NCBI GenBank assembly: GCA_018825665.1
Contig: JAHJEG010000005.1
Span: 31,248-95,247 of the forward strand
Source of the DNA: a bacterium
Lineage (GTDB): Bacteria; Campylobacterota; Campylobacteria; Campylobacterales; Sulfurimonadaceae
Direction: 5' to 3'
Length of the DNA stretch: 64,000 bases
The first letter of the stretch is position 1. Every line of letters begins with the position of its first letter. Positions 25,937-35,278 of the stretch are shown here, in pieces. The position numbers and the translations under genes are program-made. Under the pieces are notes generated by a model. The model was not told the origin of the DNA, did not search any database, and was given only the letters and a program-made list of their open reading frames with translations.

Positions 25937-28354
25937 ATGAAACTAAGCAATTATGGTGAATTTCCTGCAGATATTCCGGTTATAGCAGAAGATGAACTTT
26001 TTTTATATCCATTTATGATATCACCGCTTTTTTTAAGCGATGAAAGCAATATAAAGGCGGCCGCAAAAGCGATAGAGGATGATTCTTTGGTGATAGTCTG
26101 CTCTACAAAGCCGTCCCACGAGGGGGAGAGAACCTACGATTCTCTTTATGATACGGGAGTTGTCGGTTCTATTATGAGAAAAGTGGCACTTCCCGATGGA
26201 AGATTCAAGGTGCTTTTTCAGGGACTCGCACGTGCAAAAATACTTCATCAGGTGGGTGAAGCGCCTTTGATCGCGCATGTCGATGTCTTAAACCCGACAA
26301 ACGTGAACTCACTTAAAATCGATGCTATTTTAGAAGTGGTTCGCGAAAAGGTGAGAACATTATCCACCGTGAGCAACTATTTCCCGCCTGACCTGCTCAG
26401 AACCATAGAAGAAAACCATGACCACAACCGTATCATAGACCTTATATGCAGTACCGTAAAACTAAAAAAAGAACAGGCCTACAAGCTGTTTGTCGAGGTG
26501 GATACGGAGCAGAGATTCCTGCATCTTATCGATTATCTTATAGAGGAGATAGAAGCGAACAAACTTCAAAAAGAGATTCGTTCAAAAGTGCATACGCATA
26601 TAGAAAAGGTCAATAAAGAATACTTTTTAAAAGAGCAGTTGAAGCAGATTCAAAAAGAGCTTGGCACGGACACCTCAAGAGATGAAGAGATAGAAGAATA
26701 CCGTAAAAAACTTGAAGCCAAAAAAGACAAAATGGGTTCAGAGGCCTACAAGGAGATAAGCAAGCAGATTGAGAGATTCTCAAGAATGCATCCGGATTCT
26801 TCTGATGCGTCTATGACTCAGACCTATTTGGATTGGGTTTTGGAGATTCCATTCGGTGAGAAGGCGAAAAAAGCTCTTAAGATAGCAGATGTCGAGACTC
26901 AGCTTGACAGCGACCACTTCTCGCTTGAAAAACCAAAGAAAAGAATAGTAGAGTATTTCGCAGTAAAAGAACTTTTGGAGCTAAGAGGCATAAGCAATGC
27001 AAATTCAAGCGGAGCTATCCTTTGTTTTTCGGGACCTCCGGGTGTGGGTAAGACCTCCCTTGCAAACTCTATCGCCACAGCGCTCAAGCGTCCTCTTGTA
27101 AGAATCGCACTAGGCGGGCTTGAAGACGTGAATGAGCTTCGCGGACACAGAAGAACCTATGTCGGAGCAATGCCTGGGCGTATTACACAAGGTCTGATAG
27201 ATGCCAAAAAAATGAACCCTGTCGTGGTTCTGGATGAGATAGACAAGGTGAGCCGCTCTCAAAGAGGAGACCCAACGGCAGCACTTTTAGAGATTTTGGA
27301 CCCTGAGCAAAATAAAGATTTCAGAGATTACTATCTGAACTTCAACATAGACCTGAGCGACGTTATCTTTATAGCAACAGCCAATGACGTAGGGCGCATA
27401 CCTGCACCGCTTCGTGACAGAATGGAGTTTATCACGGTCAGCTCATACACTCCTCAGGAGAAGTTTGAGATAGCAAAAAGATACCTTATCCCTCAGGAAC
27501 TTAAAAAACACGGGCTTAAAAGCTCTGAGGTAAGTATCTCCAAACCGGCGCTCAAAGAACTGATACACAGTTATACGCGTGAAGCAGGGGTAAGAAATCT
27601 TCGCCGAAGAATTGCAGATATGAGCAGAAAGGCGGCAAAAGAAATTTTACAACATCCTGACGTTCAGAAGATTTCCGTGACTCTGAAAAATTTAAAAGAC
27701 TACTTTGACAAAAGCGTATTCGAGATTGAAAAAACAAACAAAATCCCTGTCGTAGGAGTTGTCAACGGCCTTGCATGGACGGCGGTCGGCGGAGATGTCT
27801 TAAAAATAGAGAGCATCCGCATTAAGGGCAAGGGCAATCTGCAGCTTACGGGCAGTCTTGGCGATGTTATGAAAGAATCGGCGAGAATTGCCATGAGTGT
27901 TGTAAAGACTTTGATAGACACTAAAAAGCTTAAAATTTCCGATGATAATCTGCCTATGAGTTTTAAAGAGCTCGAAGAGAAGATCAAAGTGGACCCGAGC
28001 GAAGTGTATAAACGCTATGACCTGCATATACATGTCCCAGACGGTGCGACGCCAAAAGACGGTCCAAGTGCAGGTATAGCGATGGTGAGCGTCATCTCAT
28101 CGATACTCAGCTCACAAAAGATACGTTCAGAAATCGCAATGACGGGAGAGGTTTCACTAAGCGGAGACGTTTTGCCTATAGGCGGACTCAAAGAGAAACT
28201 GATCGCCGCGCATAAGGCGGGTATGACAAAGGCGATTATCCCTGCCAAAAATTATGAAAGAGATTTGGAAGATATTCCAAAAGAGGTCAGAGACGCCGTT
28301 GAGATTGTCGGTGTCAGCAGAGTGGAAGAAGTCTTAAAAATGGTTTTAGTGTAG
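25937..28354 (+). CDS. lon: ATP-dependent protease Lon
   Basis: This cytoplasmic AAA+ serine protease has 805 residues. The N-terminal LON substrate domain (about 1-200) starts at FPADIPVIAEDELFLYPFMI. The AAA module has Walker A GPPGVGKTS (near residue 365) and Walker B VVVLDEIDK. The C-terminal protease domain has the catalytic serine in DGPSAGIAM and the lysine in GGLKEKLIAA. It overlaps the convergent epimerase gene by 9 bases. No uptake-like motif is present in its 2.4 kb. Confidence 0.96.
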   Translation: MKLSNYGEFPADIPVIAEDELFLYPFMISPLFLSDESNIKAAAKAIEDDSLVIVCSTKPSHEGERTYDSLYDTGVVGSIMRKVALPDGRFKVLFQGLARAKILHQVGEAPLIAHVDVLNPTNVNSLKIDAILEVVREKVRTLSTVSNYFPPDLLRTIEENHDHNRIIDLICSTVKLKKEQAYKLFVEVDTEQRFLHLIDYLIEEIEANKLQKEIRSKVHTHIEKVNKEYFLKEQLKQIQKELGTDTSRDEEIEEYRKKLEAKKDKMGSEAYKEISKQIERFSRMHPDSSDASMTQTYLDWVLEIPFGEKAKKALKIADVETQLDSDHFSLEKPKKRIVEYFAVKELLELRGISNANSSGAILCFSGPPGVGKTSLANSIATALKRPLVRIALGGLEDVNELRGHRRTYVGAMPGRITQGLIDAKKMNPVVVLDEIDKVSRSQRGDPTAALLEILDPEQNKDFRDYYLNFNIDLSDVIFIATANDVGRIPAPLRDRMEFITVSSYTPQEKFEIAKRYLIPQELKKHGLKSSEVSISKPALKELIHSYTREAGVRNLRRRIADMSRKAAKEILQHPDVQKISVTLKNLKDYFDKSVFEIEKTNKIPVVGVVNGLAWTAVGGDVLKIESIRIKGKGNLQLTGSLGDVMKESARIAMSVVKTLIDTKKLKISDDNLPMSFKELEEKIKVDPSEVYKRYDLHIHVPDGATPKDGPSAGIAMVSVISSILSSQKIRSEIAMTGEVSLSGDVLPIGGLKEKLIAAHKAGMTKAIIPAKNYERDLEDIPKEVRDAVEIVGVSRVEEVLKMVLV

Positions 28355-29383
28355 CTTATCTGCTTTGAGCGTGATAGCACAGCCATTATAGTCAAAATCA
28401 AGTTCACCTGGAAGTCCTTTGCAGAGCAAAGGACTGTCCAAGTCCACATGCCGAATCACATCCCGATATGCAAAAGCCAGATGCAGTGCGGTATTGATTG
28501 AACAGGGACCTTCAAGCATAGAGCCGAGCATACACTCTATCCGGTTTTCTCTGGCATAATCGAGTATCTCTATCGCCTTGGTCACTCCCCCGCATTTCAT
28601 AAGCTTGATATTTATCATATCCGCACATTTGTGCAAGGTCACATTTTTTACATCATCCAAGGTATACACGGCCTCATCCGCGAGTATCGGTATCTCTGAA
28701 TATGCAGTGATTTTTTTGAGACCGCTCAAATCATCTGCAGCTACAGGCTGCTCAATCAGCTCAATATCCAAATCTTTTACGGCATCTATAAATTTTAGCG
28801 TATTTTGCACATGCCAGGCCTGATTGGCATCTACGAGTATCTTTGCACCTTTTATATTCTGTGATATGCTTTTTACAACTTCTATGGCATGTGCAATATC
28901 GCTTCCGAGTTTTACTTTTAAAATCCACATGCCCCCATCAAAGGCTTTTTTTGCGTCAGCGAGCATGGCATGTGGATCCTTCAGACTGATTGTTATCGCG
29001 GTATGAATCGGGCTAAAATCAGAGGCTTGAAAATACTCATACAGCTCCTTATTGTTCGCCTGGGCAAGCAGACTTACACATGCCATATCGATAGCGGCCT
29101 TTGCGCTTGAACCTATGTGAGAGGCATGCAGGAGTTTCAGGGCATCTTTGGGAGTTTGAAAAAGAAGGGAGTGTTTTATTTTTTTGACAGAGGACAAGAT
29201 GCTTGGTATATCCTCACCCGTAACGGCCTTGGTCGCGGGTGCCTCTCCGTAGGCAAACAATCCGTTCTCACATCGGAGTGTCACACGCACATATTCAACG
29301 GAATCCACTCTTCTAAGGGCAGTAATAAAGGGTGTTTTTAAAGGGATATGTTTTAGCTCTGTGGATATGCTGAGTATTTTCAT
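28346..29383 (-). CDS. Dipeptide (L-Ala-D/L-Glu) epimerase, enolase superfamily
   Basis: This 345-residue member of the muconate-lactonising/dipeptide-epimerase branch has the KxK base in LKVKLGSD, metal ligands in LVDANQAW, IEQPV and ILADEA, and the second base in IKLMKCGG. The family interconverts L-Ala-D-Glu and L-Ala-L-Glu during murein peptide recycling. It overlaps the upstream DUF819 gene by 4 bases (ATGA), which suggests the membrane protein brings in or exports a related substrate. It is unusually rich in the uptake-like motif (six CACATGCC copies between 28445 and 29084). Confidence 0.86.
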   Translation of the reverse strand: MKILSISTELKHIPLKTPFITALRRVDSVEYVRVTLRCENGLFAYGEAPATKAVTGEDIPSILSSVKKIKHSLLFQTPKDALKLLHASHIGSSAKAAIDMACVSLLAQANNKELYEYFQASDFSPIHTAITISLKDPHAMLADAKKAFDGGMWILKVKLGSDIAHAIEVVKSISQNIKGAKILVDANQAWHVQNTLKFIDAVKDLDIELIEQPVAADDLSGLKKITAYSEIPILADEAVYTLDDVKNVTLHKCADMINIKLMKCGGVTKAIEILDYARENRIECMLGSMLEGPCSINTALHLAFAYRDVIRHVDLDSPLLCKGLPGELDFDYNGCAITLKADKLH

Positions 29384-30510
29384 TTGCTCATCCCCACCAA
29401 AACAGTACCGATAATCAGTCCGCCAAAGGTGCCTATGAGATATCCCATAACAGCCATCAACACACCTACGCTTACAAGGGATTTATTGTATGCCGCGGCT
29501 AAAATAGGTGCAGAAGCTACTCCTCCGATATTCGCCAAAGAAGCCACTGCAACTGAAAAAAGGTCAAGTTTGAATATTTTCGCACCTGCCGTCATGATGA
29601 GGGCATGGACGACAAGGATACAAAAGCCCGCCAAAACATACACCCCGACCTCACTAAAGCTCTCAAATACAGCCTTGGAACCTATAAGTGCAATCATAAT
29701 ATAGAGCATGGTAGAAGAAACCTCGCTTGAGCCGTTTATGCTTTTTAGTTTTGTAAATGAGCCAAGCACCCCAAAAAGGGTGGCAAGAAGAACCACCGTC
29801 GTTGTTTGACTGAGTATCTCTATATGTGTAGCGATTATCTGCGATATCAAAGAAACAAGCACTGCAAAGAGGATTAAAAGCCAGTATCTTTTAGCTCCCA
29901 TATTGCAGGCACATCCAATCTGCGAAAAAAGGGCTTCACTCTTTTTGGCGCCTGAGAAGGTGTTGAATTTTTTGGCAAAAGGGACCAGAAACAACAAGAA
30001 CATAACCCAAACCGTATAATTGACACTGTCAACGATAAGCGCGTAGCCGTAAGCCTCGTTTGATACATTCAATGCGGAACCGACTGCAATCATATTGGCT
30101 GTTCCGCCCATCCAGCTTCCCGAGAGTGCCCCAAATGCCGCAGCCTCGGTTTGGTTGAAATCAAAAAGCGCCGCTATGAGGATAAATCCAAGAGCAAGAC
30201 TTAAAACAGCCAAGATATAGGAGAGGAGCAGGGTCTTTCCAAGTTTTAGAAAATGGGAAAAGTCAACCTGAAGCAGCATTAAAAAAAGCATGGCCGGAAG
30301 AAGATTGGACTTTGCAAGAGAATAGACGGCATCAATCTGTTCATTTTTTTCATAGATGCCCAAACCCGCAAGAAGCATGCTAAATGCATAAATCATAACC
30401 ACACCCGGGACAAACTGGAATATTTTAGCCCTGCTTTTTGATTCTAGGAGATGAAAAATTGAAGCAATAAGTGCCAAAGAAAAAAGATAAACAGCTCCGG
30501 AGCTAATCAC
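29380..30510 (-). CDS. DUF819 integral membrane protein
   Basis: This 376-residue protein has about ten hydrophobic helices. The glycine-rich GALSGSWMGGTANMIAVG segment near residue 130 and the ANIGGVASAPILAAAYN segment near residue 330 are the DUF819 (YjcL) signature and look like inverted-repeat re-entrant loops of a transporter. GTG 30510 follows AAGGAG. Coupling to a dipeptide epimerase makes a peptide or amino-acid transporter plausible, but this is unproven. Confidence 0.8.
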   Translation of the reverse strand: MISSGAVYLFSLALIASIFHLLESKSRAKIFQFVPGVVMIYAFSMLLAGLGIYEKNEQIDAVYSLAKSNLLPAMLFLMLLQVDFSHFLKLGKTLLLSYILAVLSLALGFILIAALFDFNQTEAAAFGALSGSWMGGTANMIAVGSALNVSNEAYGYALIVDSVNYTVWVMFLLFLVPFAKKFNTFSGAKKSEALFSQIGCACNMGAKRYWLLILFAVLVSLISQIIATHIEILSQTTTVVLLATLFGVLGSFTKLKSINGSSEVSSTMLYIMIALIGSKAVFESFSEVGVYVLAGFCILVVHALIMTAGAKIFKLDLFSVAVASLANIGGVASAPILAAAYNKSLVSVGVLMAVMGYLIGTFGGLIIGTVLVGMSK

Positions 30511-30630
30511 AATGCTCTCCTTGTATATTTTTGACAGTGTAGCATATATTTAAAAGAGTAAAACAGACAAAATTGAAGCAAAAAGAGGATATTTATAGGG
30601 TTTTAATTATAAAATGAATATATTACGGGC

Positions 30631-31017
30631 ATGAGTTTACATACAATAACTAAGCAGAAATTATTATCAGAACCATTTAGTTATGAAGCTCTCAGGCTTG
30701 CCCGTGCCATTTACAATACCTATGTCAATTTAGATAAAGAGTTGTCGATGGAGATAAAAATCAAGTCCGTTGAAAATCTTTTAAAACTTGATTCGGGCGT
30801 TGATACGGTTTCATATATCAAAAAGTTGTTTGAGGAATTGAATGAACCGCTGGCGGTAAGAGATTTTAAATTTTACGCGCAGGTCTATCCCATCAGGTTT
30901 ATTACTTTTTGTAGATACACCATAAAAGATACTCTCATTGAGATTGAACTAAGTGAAGAGTTTTTGCATGCGGAGAGTGAGTACATGCTTGAACCCTTTT
31001 TAACAGATAAAAGGTAA
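30631..31017 (+). CDS. Hypothetical 128-residue protein upstream of the ExoX-like gene
   Basis: I do not recognise the family. The sequence is soluble, helix-rich at the N-terminus (SYEALRLARAIYNTYVNLDKEL) and beta-like at the C-terminus, without signal peptide or cysteine motifs. TATATT ends 6 bases before ATG 30631 and no ribosome site is visible, so this may be another leaderless transcript. The exonuclease TTG lies 3 bases after its stop, so the two probably form an operon. Confidence 0.65.
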   Translation: MSLHTITKQKLLSEPFSYEALRLARAIYNTYVNLDKELSMEIKIKSVENLLKLDSGVDTVSYIKKLFEELNEPLAVRDFKFYAQVYPIRFITFCRYTIKDTLIEIELSEEFLHAESEYMLEPFLTDKR

Positions 31018-31020
31018 ATT

Positions 31021-31764
31021 TTGGCAAAGAAATATGTGATTTTAGACACGGAAACAACAGGTGCAGGCGAGACGGACAAAGTGATACAGCTTGGATATAT
31101 AGTTCTTGGGGCCAAAGAGATTGAGGTGCACAATGAGCTTTGCAGTACGGATATCCCTATTGGTTACGGAGCTATGGAAGTACACGGAATCGTACCGAGT
31201 ATGATTGAGGGAAAACCCCTGTGCCGGGAAACTTCAGCCTATAAAAGACTGCTTGAGTTAAATACGGCGGATAACTATATGATAATCCACAATGCACCTT
31301 TTGACTTGGGGATGCTTGAAAAAGAGGGTTTCAACACAAAGATGAAAGTGATAGACACGCTTAGGGTGGCAAAACATATATTTGCCGATGAAGAAGCGCA
31401 CAGACTGCAGTACTTTCGTTATAAACTTGAGCTTTATAAAGAGGAACAAAAAGAGGCTGATGCCCTTGGTATCGTCGTAAAAGCGCATGATGCCATAGGA
31501 GATGTCCTCATTCTCAAGCTGTTTTTGTCAAAACTCAAAGATGAGGTTTTAAAACAGTTTCCACATGCCAATCCGGTTGAGAAGATGGTGGACTTGACCA
31601 ATACGCCGATTCTGATAAAAACCTTTAGATTTGGGAAATACAAAGGCAAGAGCCTCGAAGAGGTGGCGGCAAGCGATGCCGGTTATCTGAGATGGATGCT
31701 AAGCAATATGGAAAATCTTGATGAAGATATGAGATATTCCATCAATTGCGTCATGGGCGTTTAA
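31021..31764 (+). CDS. ExoX-like 3'-5' exonuclease (DnaQ fold)
   Basis: This 247-residue protein has a DEDD exonuclease domain at residues 1-175 (Exo I VILDTETTG, Exo II IIHNAPFDLGML, Exo III HDAIGDVL with the HxxxxxD pattern of the DEDDh class). A C-terminal ExoX/DUF3820 domain follows (RFGKYKGKSLEEV ... YLRWML). TTG 31021 is the start, behind AAAAGG. It could trim DNA ends in repair or serve as a proofreading-like enzyme. The stop overlaps the convergent NhaC gene by 4 bases. It holds an exact TTCCACATGCC in a PHA reading frame (31559). Confidence 0.85.
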   Translation: MAKKYVILDTETTGAGETDKVIQLGYIVLGAKEIEVHNELCSTDIPIGYGAMEVHGIVPSMIEGKPLCRETSAYKRLLELNTADNYMIIHNAPFDLGMLEKEGFNTKMKVIDTLRVAKHIFADEEAHRLQYFRYKLELYKEEQKEADALGIVVKAHDAIGDVLILKLFLSKLKDEVLKQFPHANPVEKMVDLTNTPILIKTFRFGKYKGKSLEEVAASDAGYLRWMLSNMENLDEDMRYSINCVMGV

Positions 31765-33131
31765 AACACACTAAAAACAATAAACAGCACAAGTGCGATG
31801 AAGCCGCTGATAAGTGCGTAGGGGAGTTGCGTCCTGACATGCTCTATCACTTCGCAGTCGCTTGCCATAGAAGATATGATGGTCGTATCGGATATGGGCG
31901 AGCAGTGGTCACCAAAGACTCCGCCTGAGATAACCGCTCCGATACAAAGAGCGACATCCGCATCCATCCCGACCGCCATAGGCACCGCTATGGGAATCAT
32001 GATGCTAAAAGTCCCCCAGCTTGTACCCGTAGAAAAGGCCATGACCGAGCTTAGCAAAAAAATGACTGCTCCAAGCAAAGAGATGCTCAAACTATCACTT
32101 GCCAAAGATGCAAGATACAAACCTGTCTTAAGCTCACCCGTCACCTCTCCGATAGCAAAGGCAAATAAGAGTATGGCAGCAATCGGGAGAAGCTTCTTTG
32201 CTCCAAGATACGAAGTCTTGCCCCAGTAGGAGAAGCTCATATTTTTTGTGCCGACAAAATACAAAAGGGTAAAAACAAGGGTTGCGATCATGGTATAAAA
32301 AATGGAACTTGAACCGCTGCCTTTTAAAATATTCCCATCGCCGGTGATATACAAAAATAAAAAAGTAAAAAATACTATCAGAACAATCGGCAAAACCATA
32401 AAATACATACTCTCACTTTTTTGATGCCTGCTTTTTGTTTTGTCCGGCGTGTATCGTGTAGTTTTCATCGCCCCTATGTCTGCATTGAACCAAATATACA
32501 CAAAGGTAACAAGCAAAGCACTCATGGCATAAAAGTTATAAACAACGGAGTCTATAAGAATATCTACGCTGTTTCCGCCAATCATTCCCTGTGTGATTTG
32601 GGCAGAGATCAGACCAAGCAGCAAGGCTCCCCAGCCGTTAAATACAATCAAAGAACTGATAGGCGCTGAAGTGGAATCGCATACAAAGGCAAGCTTGGCA
32701 TGTGGAATCTTGTAGGCATCGCACAGGGGTTTTCCCACTGCACCGGAAATAAGGGCAGTTATCGACGATTCGACAAAGATGACGACACCCACGATATAGC
32801 TGAGCATCAAAGCAGAGCGGGGGGATTTGACAAAAGATCTTTTATTTTGAACAAACTCTACAAATCCGCCCACACCTCCTGATCTTTCTATCAATGCCAT
32901 AATACTTCCGACTAAAACCGCAAAAGCCAAGGTCTTGAGTATCCATTCCGTAGAGAGCAGGGTGAGAAAAAGTGAAATCAATGCATCAAAAGAGTCTAGA
33001 ATATTAAAGCCGTTTATCACCAAGAGCCCCAAGATTATTCCGCCGAGCAAAGATAAAAGTACATTTTTTGTATAGATAGCCAAGGCAATGGATAATAGAG
33101 GGGGAAGCAGAGATAAGGGCGAGAGTTCTAT
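31761..33131 (-). CDS. NhaC-family Na+/H+ antiporter (apparent ATA start)
   Basis: This membrane protein has about ten to twelve helices with NhaC hallmarks: VGVVIFVESSITALISG, DSTSAPISSLIVFNGWG and GGVFGDHCSPISDTTIISS. The only common start codon (TTG 33083) would begin inside the first conserved segment and has no ribosome site. Upstream in frame the sequence reads ELSPLSLLPPLLSIALAIYTKN, the usual NhaC N-terminus, beginning at ATA 33131-33129, 6 bases after AGGA. With that start the protein has 456 residues. The acetyltransferase gene ends just upstream at 33140. Sodium export fits a marine organism. Confidence 0.78.
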   Translation of the reverse strand: MELSPLSLLPPLLSIALAIYTKNVLLSLLGGIILGLLVINGFNILDSFDALISLFLTLLSTEWILKTLAFAVLVGSIMALIERSGGVGGFVEFVQNKRSFVKSPRSALMLSYIVGVVIFVESSITALISGAVGKPLCDAYKIPHAKLAFVCDSTSAPISSLIVFNGWGALLLGLISAQITQGMIGGNSVDILIDSVVYNFYAMSALLVTFVYIWFNADIGAMKTTRYTPDKTKSRHQKSESMYFMVLPIVLIVFFTFLFLYITGDGNILKGSGSSSIFYTMIATLVFTLLYFVGTKNMSFSYWGKTSYLGAKKLLPIAAILLFAFAIGEVTGELKTGLYLASLASDSLSISLLGAVIFLLSSVMAFSTGTSWGTFSIMIPIAVPMAVGMDADVALCIGAVISGGVFGDHCSPISDTTIISSMASDCEVIEHVRTQLPYALISGFIALVLFIVFSVF

Positions 33132-33139
33132 GAAAATTC

Positions 33140-33763
33140 CTAAAACTCTATGCTAAGAAGAACGAGACCGGATCTTCCGAATTTTTCTTTATAAAGTTCG
33201 CAGTTTTTTTCCTGAACCTCTTTGAAGCCTAGTTTTTTATAATCGAGTTTTGCTTCCAATGAACCGATTTCTATAATAGTTTGCGCTATTCTGTAGCCCT
33301 TGAGTCTGGCATTTAGGAGACTTTTTTGCATAAGAGCTTTTAAGACACCGACATCCTCGTATCCTTCAAGCTCTTCCATGTAGTCAAACATCAAAGTTCT
33401 GGTGTTTAGTTTAAAATCGCATTCATCCAGAAATTCCAACTTCTCTTCCACGGTATCACAGCACTCCGTCTCGTTCAAAGCATCTATAAAAGCTTGTTTT
33501 GTAGCAATCCTGGGCTCATAGCTGCAAAGTGTACCGACACATTGATTATCTGCTTCTGCAACAAGAAAATTATCAAATCTGCACTGGTTTTTGGAGGTGC
33601 TCTGCGTCAATTTTTCCAAACACTTTAAAATGACTTCACTGTCATTTGTATCAAAGAGTACATCAAACATGCCAATCTTTTTTCCGGCTCTGCTACTCTG
33701 CAATATCATTTTTGCTAAGAAAGAAGCATCTTCCACCGTAGCTTTTCGTATTTTTATACTCAT
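33140..33763 (-). CDS. GNAT-family N-acetyltransferase
   Basis: This protein of about 207 residues begins SIKIRKATVEDASFLAKMIL, the typical first strand and helix of GNAT enzymes. The acetyl-CoA region is loosely conserved (NARLKGYRIAQTIIEIG, replacing the R/QxxGxG/A loop), and the C-terminal KLGFKEVQEK segment is characteristic. Two ATGs are possible (33775 and 33763); the second is preferred because GGGACG precedes it. The substrate is unknown. A central cysteine-rich, acidic insert (NETECCDTVEEKLEFLDEC) is unusual. Confidence 0.65.
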   Translation of the reverse strand: MSIKIRKATVEDASFLAKMILQSSRAGKKIGMFDVLFDTNDSEVILKCLEKLTQSTSKNQCRFDNFLVAEADNQCVGTLCSYEPRIATKQAFIDALNETECCDTVEEKLEFLDECDFKLNTRTLMFDYMEELEGYEDVGVLKALMQKSLLNARLKGYRIAQTIIEIGSLEAKLDYKKLGFKEVQEKNCELYKEKFGRSGLVLLSIEF

Positions 33764-33818
33764 TACGCGTCCCATATTTATTAAACTGATTCATATATTA
33801 GTAATAGTACCATACCTT

Positions 33819-34526
33819 ATGATAAAAAGTTTCTTAATCCTTATAAGTTTTCAAATTCTGTTGTTTTCATCACAGCAGATTATTTTAGTGGTGAGTGATG
33901 ATTTTAACTCTTCCAAGGGCTTGCTTGAGTGTTATGAGAATGGCAAAAAAGTTTTTAAAAGCATAGAGGTCAACATTGGAAAAAATGGTTTGGGATGGGG
34001 TTTGGGGGAACTTGAGTTAACCCGCAACAGCTACGAGCCTATTAAAAAAGAGGGAGATAAAAAAGCACCCGCAGGGGTATTCAAACTCATTAGCGTTTTT
34101 GGATACAAAGAAAAGCAAAATTTCACTATGCCGTATATACACGCATCAAAAAATCTGATATGTGTGGATGACGTACGCTCCAAAGACTATAATACTATAA
34201 TCAAGAGCGAGACCAAGAGCACTGAAAGTTTTGAATATATGAGAAGAGAAGACCATCAGTACGAGCTTGGGATTGTGGTGCAGCACAATGAAGACGCCAT
34301 AAAGGGGAGGGGTTCTTGTATCTTTATGCATGTGCAAAAAGAGAAAGATGCGCCAACGGCAGGGTGTACGGCCATGAGCCTTGCAGAGCTTCAAAAAATC
34401 ATATCATGGCTTGATGCAAAAAAGAATCCTATCCTTATACAGATCCCAAAGTCATCGGCTGAAGAAATTTTAAGACTCTACCCAAAACTCAGTGACTCTA
34501 AACTACTCCAGACAAAGAGTCGTTAA
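33819..34526 (+). CDS. Exported L,D-transpeptidase-like protein (YkuD)
   Basis: This 235-residue protein has a signal peptide (MIKSFLILISFQILLFSS) and an L,D-transpeptidase catalytic domain. The signature runs from the histidine in CIFMHVQK to the nucleophile in PTAGCTAMSLAEL, the HX(n)SxGC pattern with threonine-alanine-glycine before the cysteine. The family crosslinks or trims peptidoglycan, which in this phylum shapes the cell. ATG 33819 begins the signal peptide; no ribosome site is visible. The last 24 bases overlap the convergent hypothetical gene. Confidence 0.82.
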   Translation: MIKSFLILISFQILLFSSQQIILVVSDDFNSSKGLLECYENGKKVFKSIEVNIGKNGLGWGLGELELTRNSYEPIKKEGDKKAPAGVFKLISVFGYKEKQNFTMPYIHASKNLICVDDVRSKDYNTIIKSETKSTESFEYMRREDHQYELGIVVQHNEDAIKGRGSCIFMHVQKEKDAPTAGCTAMSLAELQKIISWLDAKKNPILIQIPKSSAEEILRLYPKLSDSKLLQTKSR

Positions 34527-35267
34527 ATCTTTCAGGGTGTTTTCTCTGTAGGGCCCGGATCTCTCATCCCATAATTCATAATAGGAGCTGTTGTATTGGC
34601 AGGTGTTTCTGGATGCTGTCGAATGTTCTATAAGTTTTCTTACGTATTCCAGGGATTTGCAATACTCTTTGGCGCTGTGCATTGCATCTATCTGCAGCAT
34701 CAGGTAATTGATTGCGGCGATGTCGTTTAGACAGAGTGCAAGTCCTTTGTCTTTTCCTCTTGAGAAAAGCAGTTTCTCTTTTAGAATACCTAAAGAGCCT
34801 TCGAGTGCTACCTGCTTCAAGGTATCGATATTATGCGGACTTGGAGCCTGATACGCCTGTACAGAGAAACTGACGGCCTGAGAAGTCCTTATAAAATCAA
34901 GGGGATTGTCCCGGAGTAGGATCAAAATTTTGTATTGTTTGTTTTTTAGAAGTTTTGTGAGTTCGTGGGCTATAGTATGATTCGTTTTTTTGATTTTATT
35001 TTTTTGGCTTCGCAAAGATTTTGCATAGAGATTGATATCACTGCTCTTTGGATCTGCATCAAGCGTGTACCCCTCTGCTTTTAAAAGCTCCAACTCTTTT
35101 GCGTGATTTTGCAGTTTTATGCAATTCTCTTTGAAATAGGGCAGCGTCAAAAGTTCTTTGTATCCATCAAGATGCGTGTAAAGAGTATCAGAAAGGGAGT
35201 TAAATATAAAAGGATAGGGGGCTTTTGCCCAAAGCAGAATGGGCAAAAACAGCAGGATAAATTTCAA
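34503..35267 (-). CDS. Exported hypothetical protein
   Basis: This 254-residue protein has a clear signal peptide (MKFILLFLPILLWAKA) and no recognised domain. It is helix-rich, contains several conserved-looking cysteines (ENCIKLQ, LALCLND, KEYCKSL, RNTCQYN, TTLCLE), and ends in a Tyr/Trp-rich region. The even number of cysteines in an exported protein suggests disulfides. It lies 11 bases after argS in the same direction, at the end of a long operon. Confidence 0.65.
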   Translation of the reverse strand: MKFILLFLPILLWAKAPYPFIFNSLSDTLYTHLDGYKELLTLPYFKENCIKLQNHAKELELLKAEGYTLDADPKSSDINLYAKSLRSQKNKIKKTNHTIAHELTKLLKNKQYKILILLRDNPLDFIRTSQAVSFSVQAYQAPSPHNIDTLKQVALEGSLGILKEKLLFSRGKDKGLALCLNDIAAINYLMLQIDAMHSAKEYCKSLEYVRKLIEHSTASRNTCQYNSSYYELWDERSGPYRENTLKDLTTLCLE

Positions 35268-35278
35268 TATCTTTCCCG

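Noticed and set aside
33591..33818. Upstream extension of the L,D-transpeptidase frame
   Set aside because: It runs antisense through the acetyltransferase gene; the signal peptide begins at ATG 33819.
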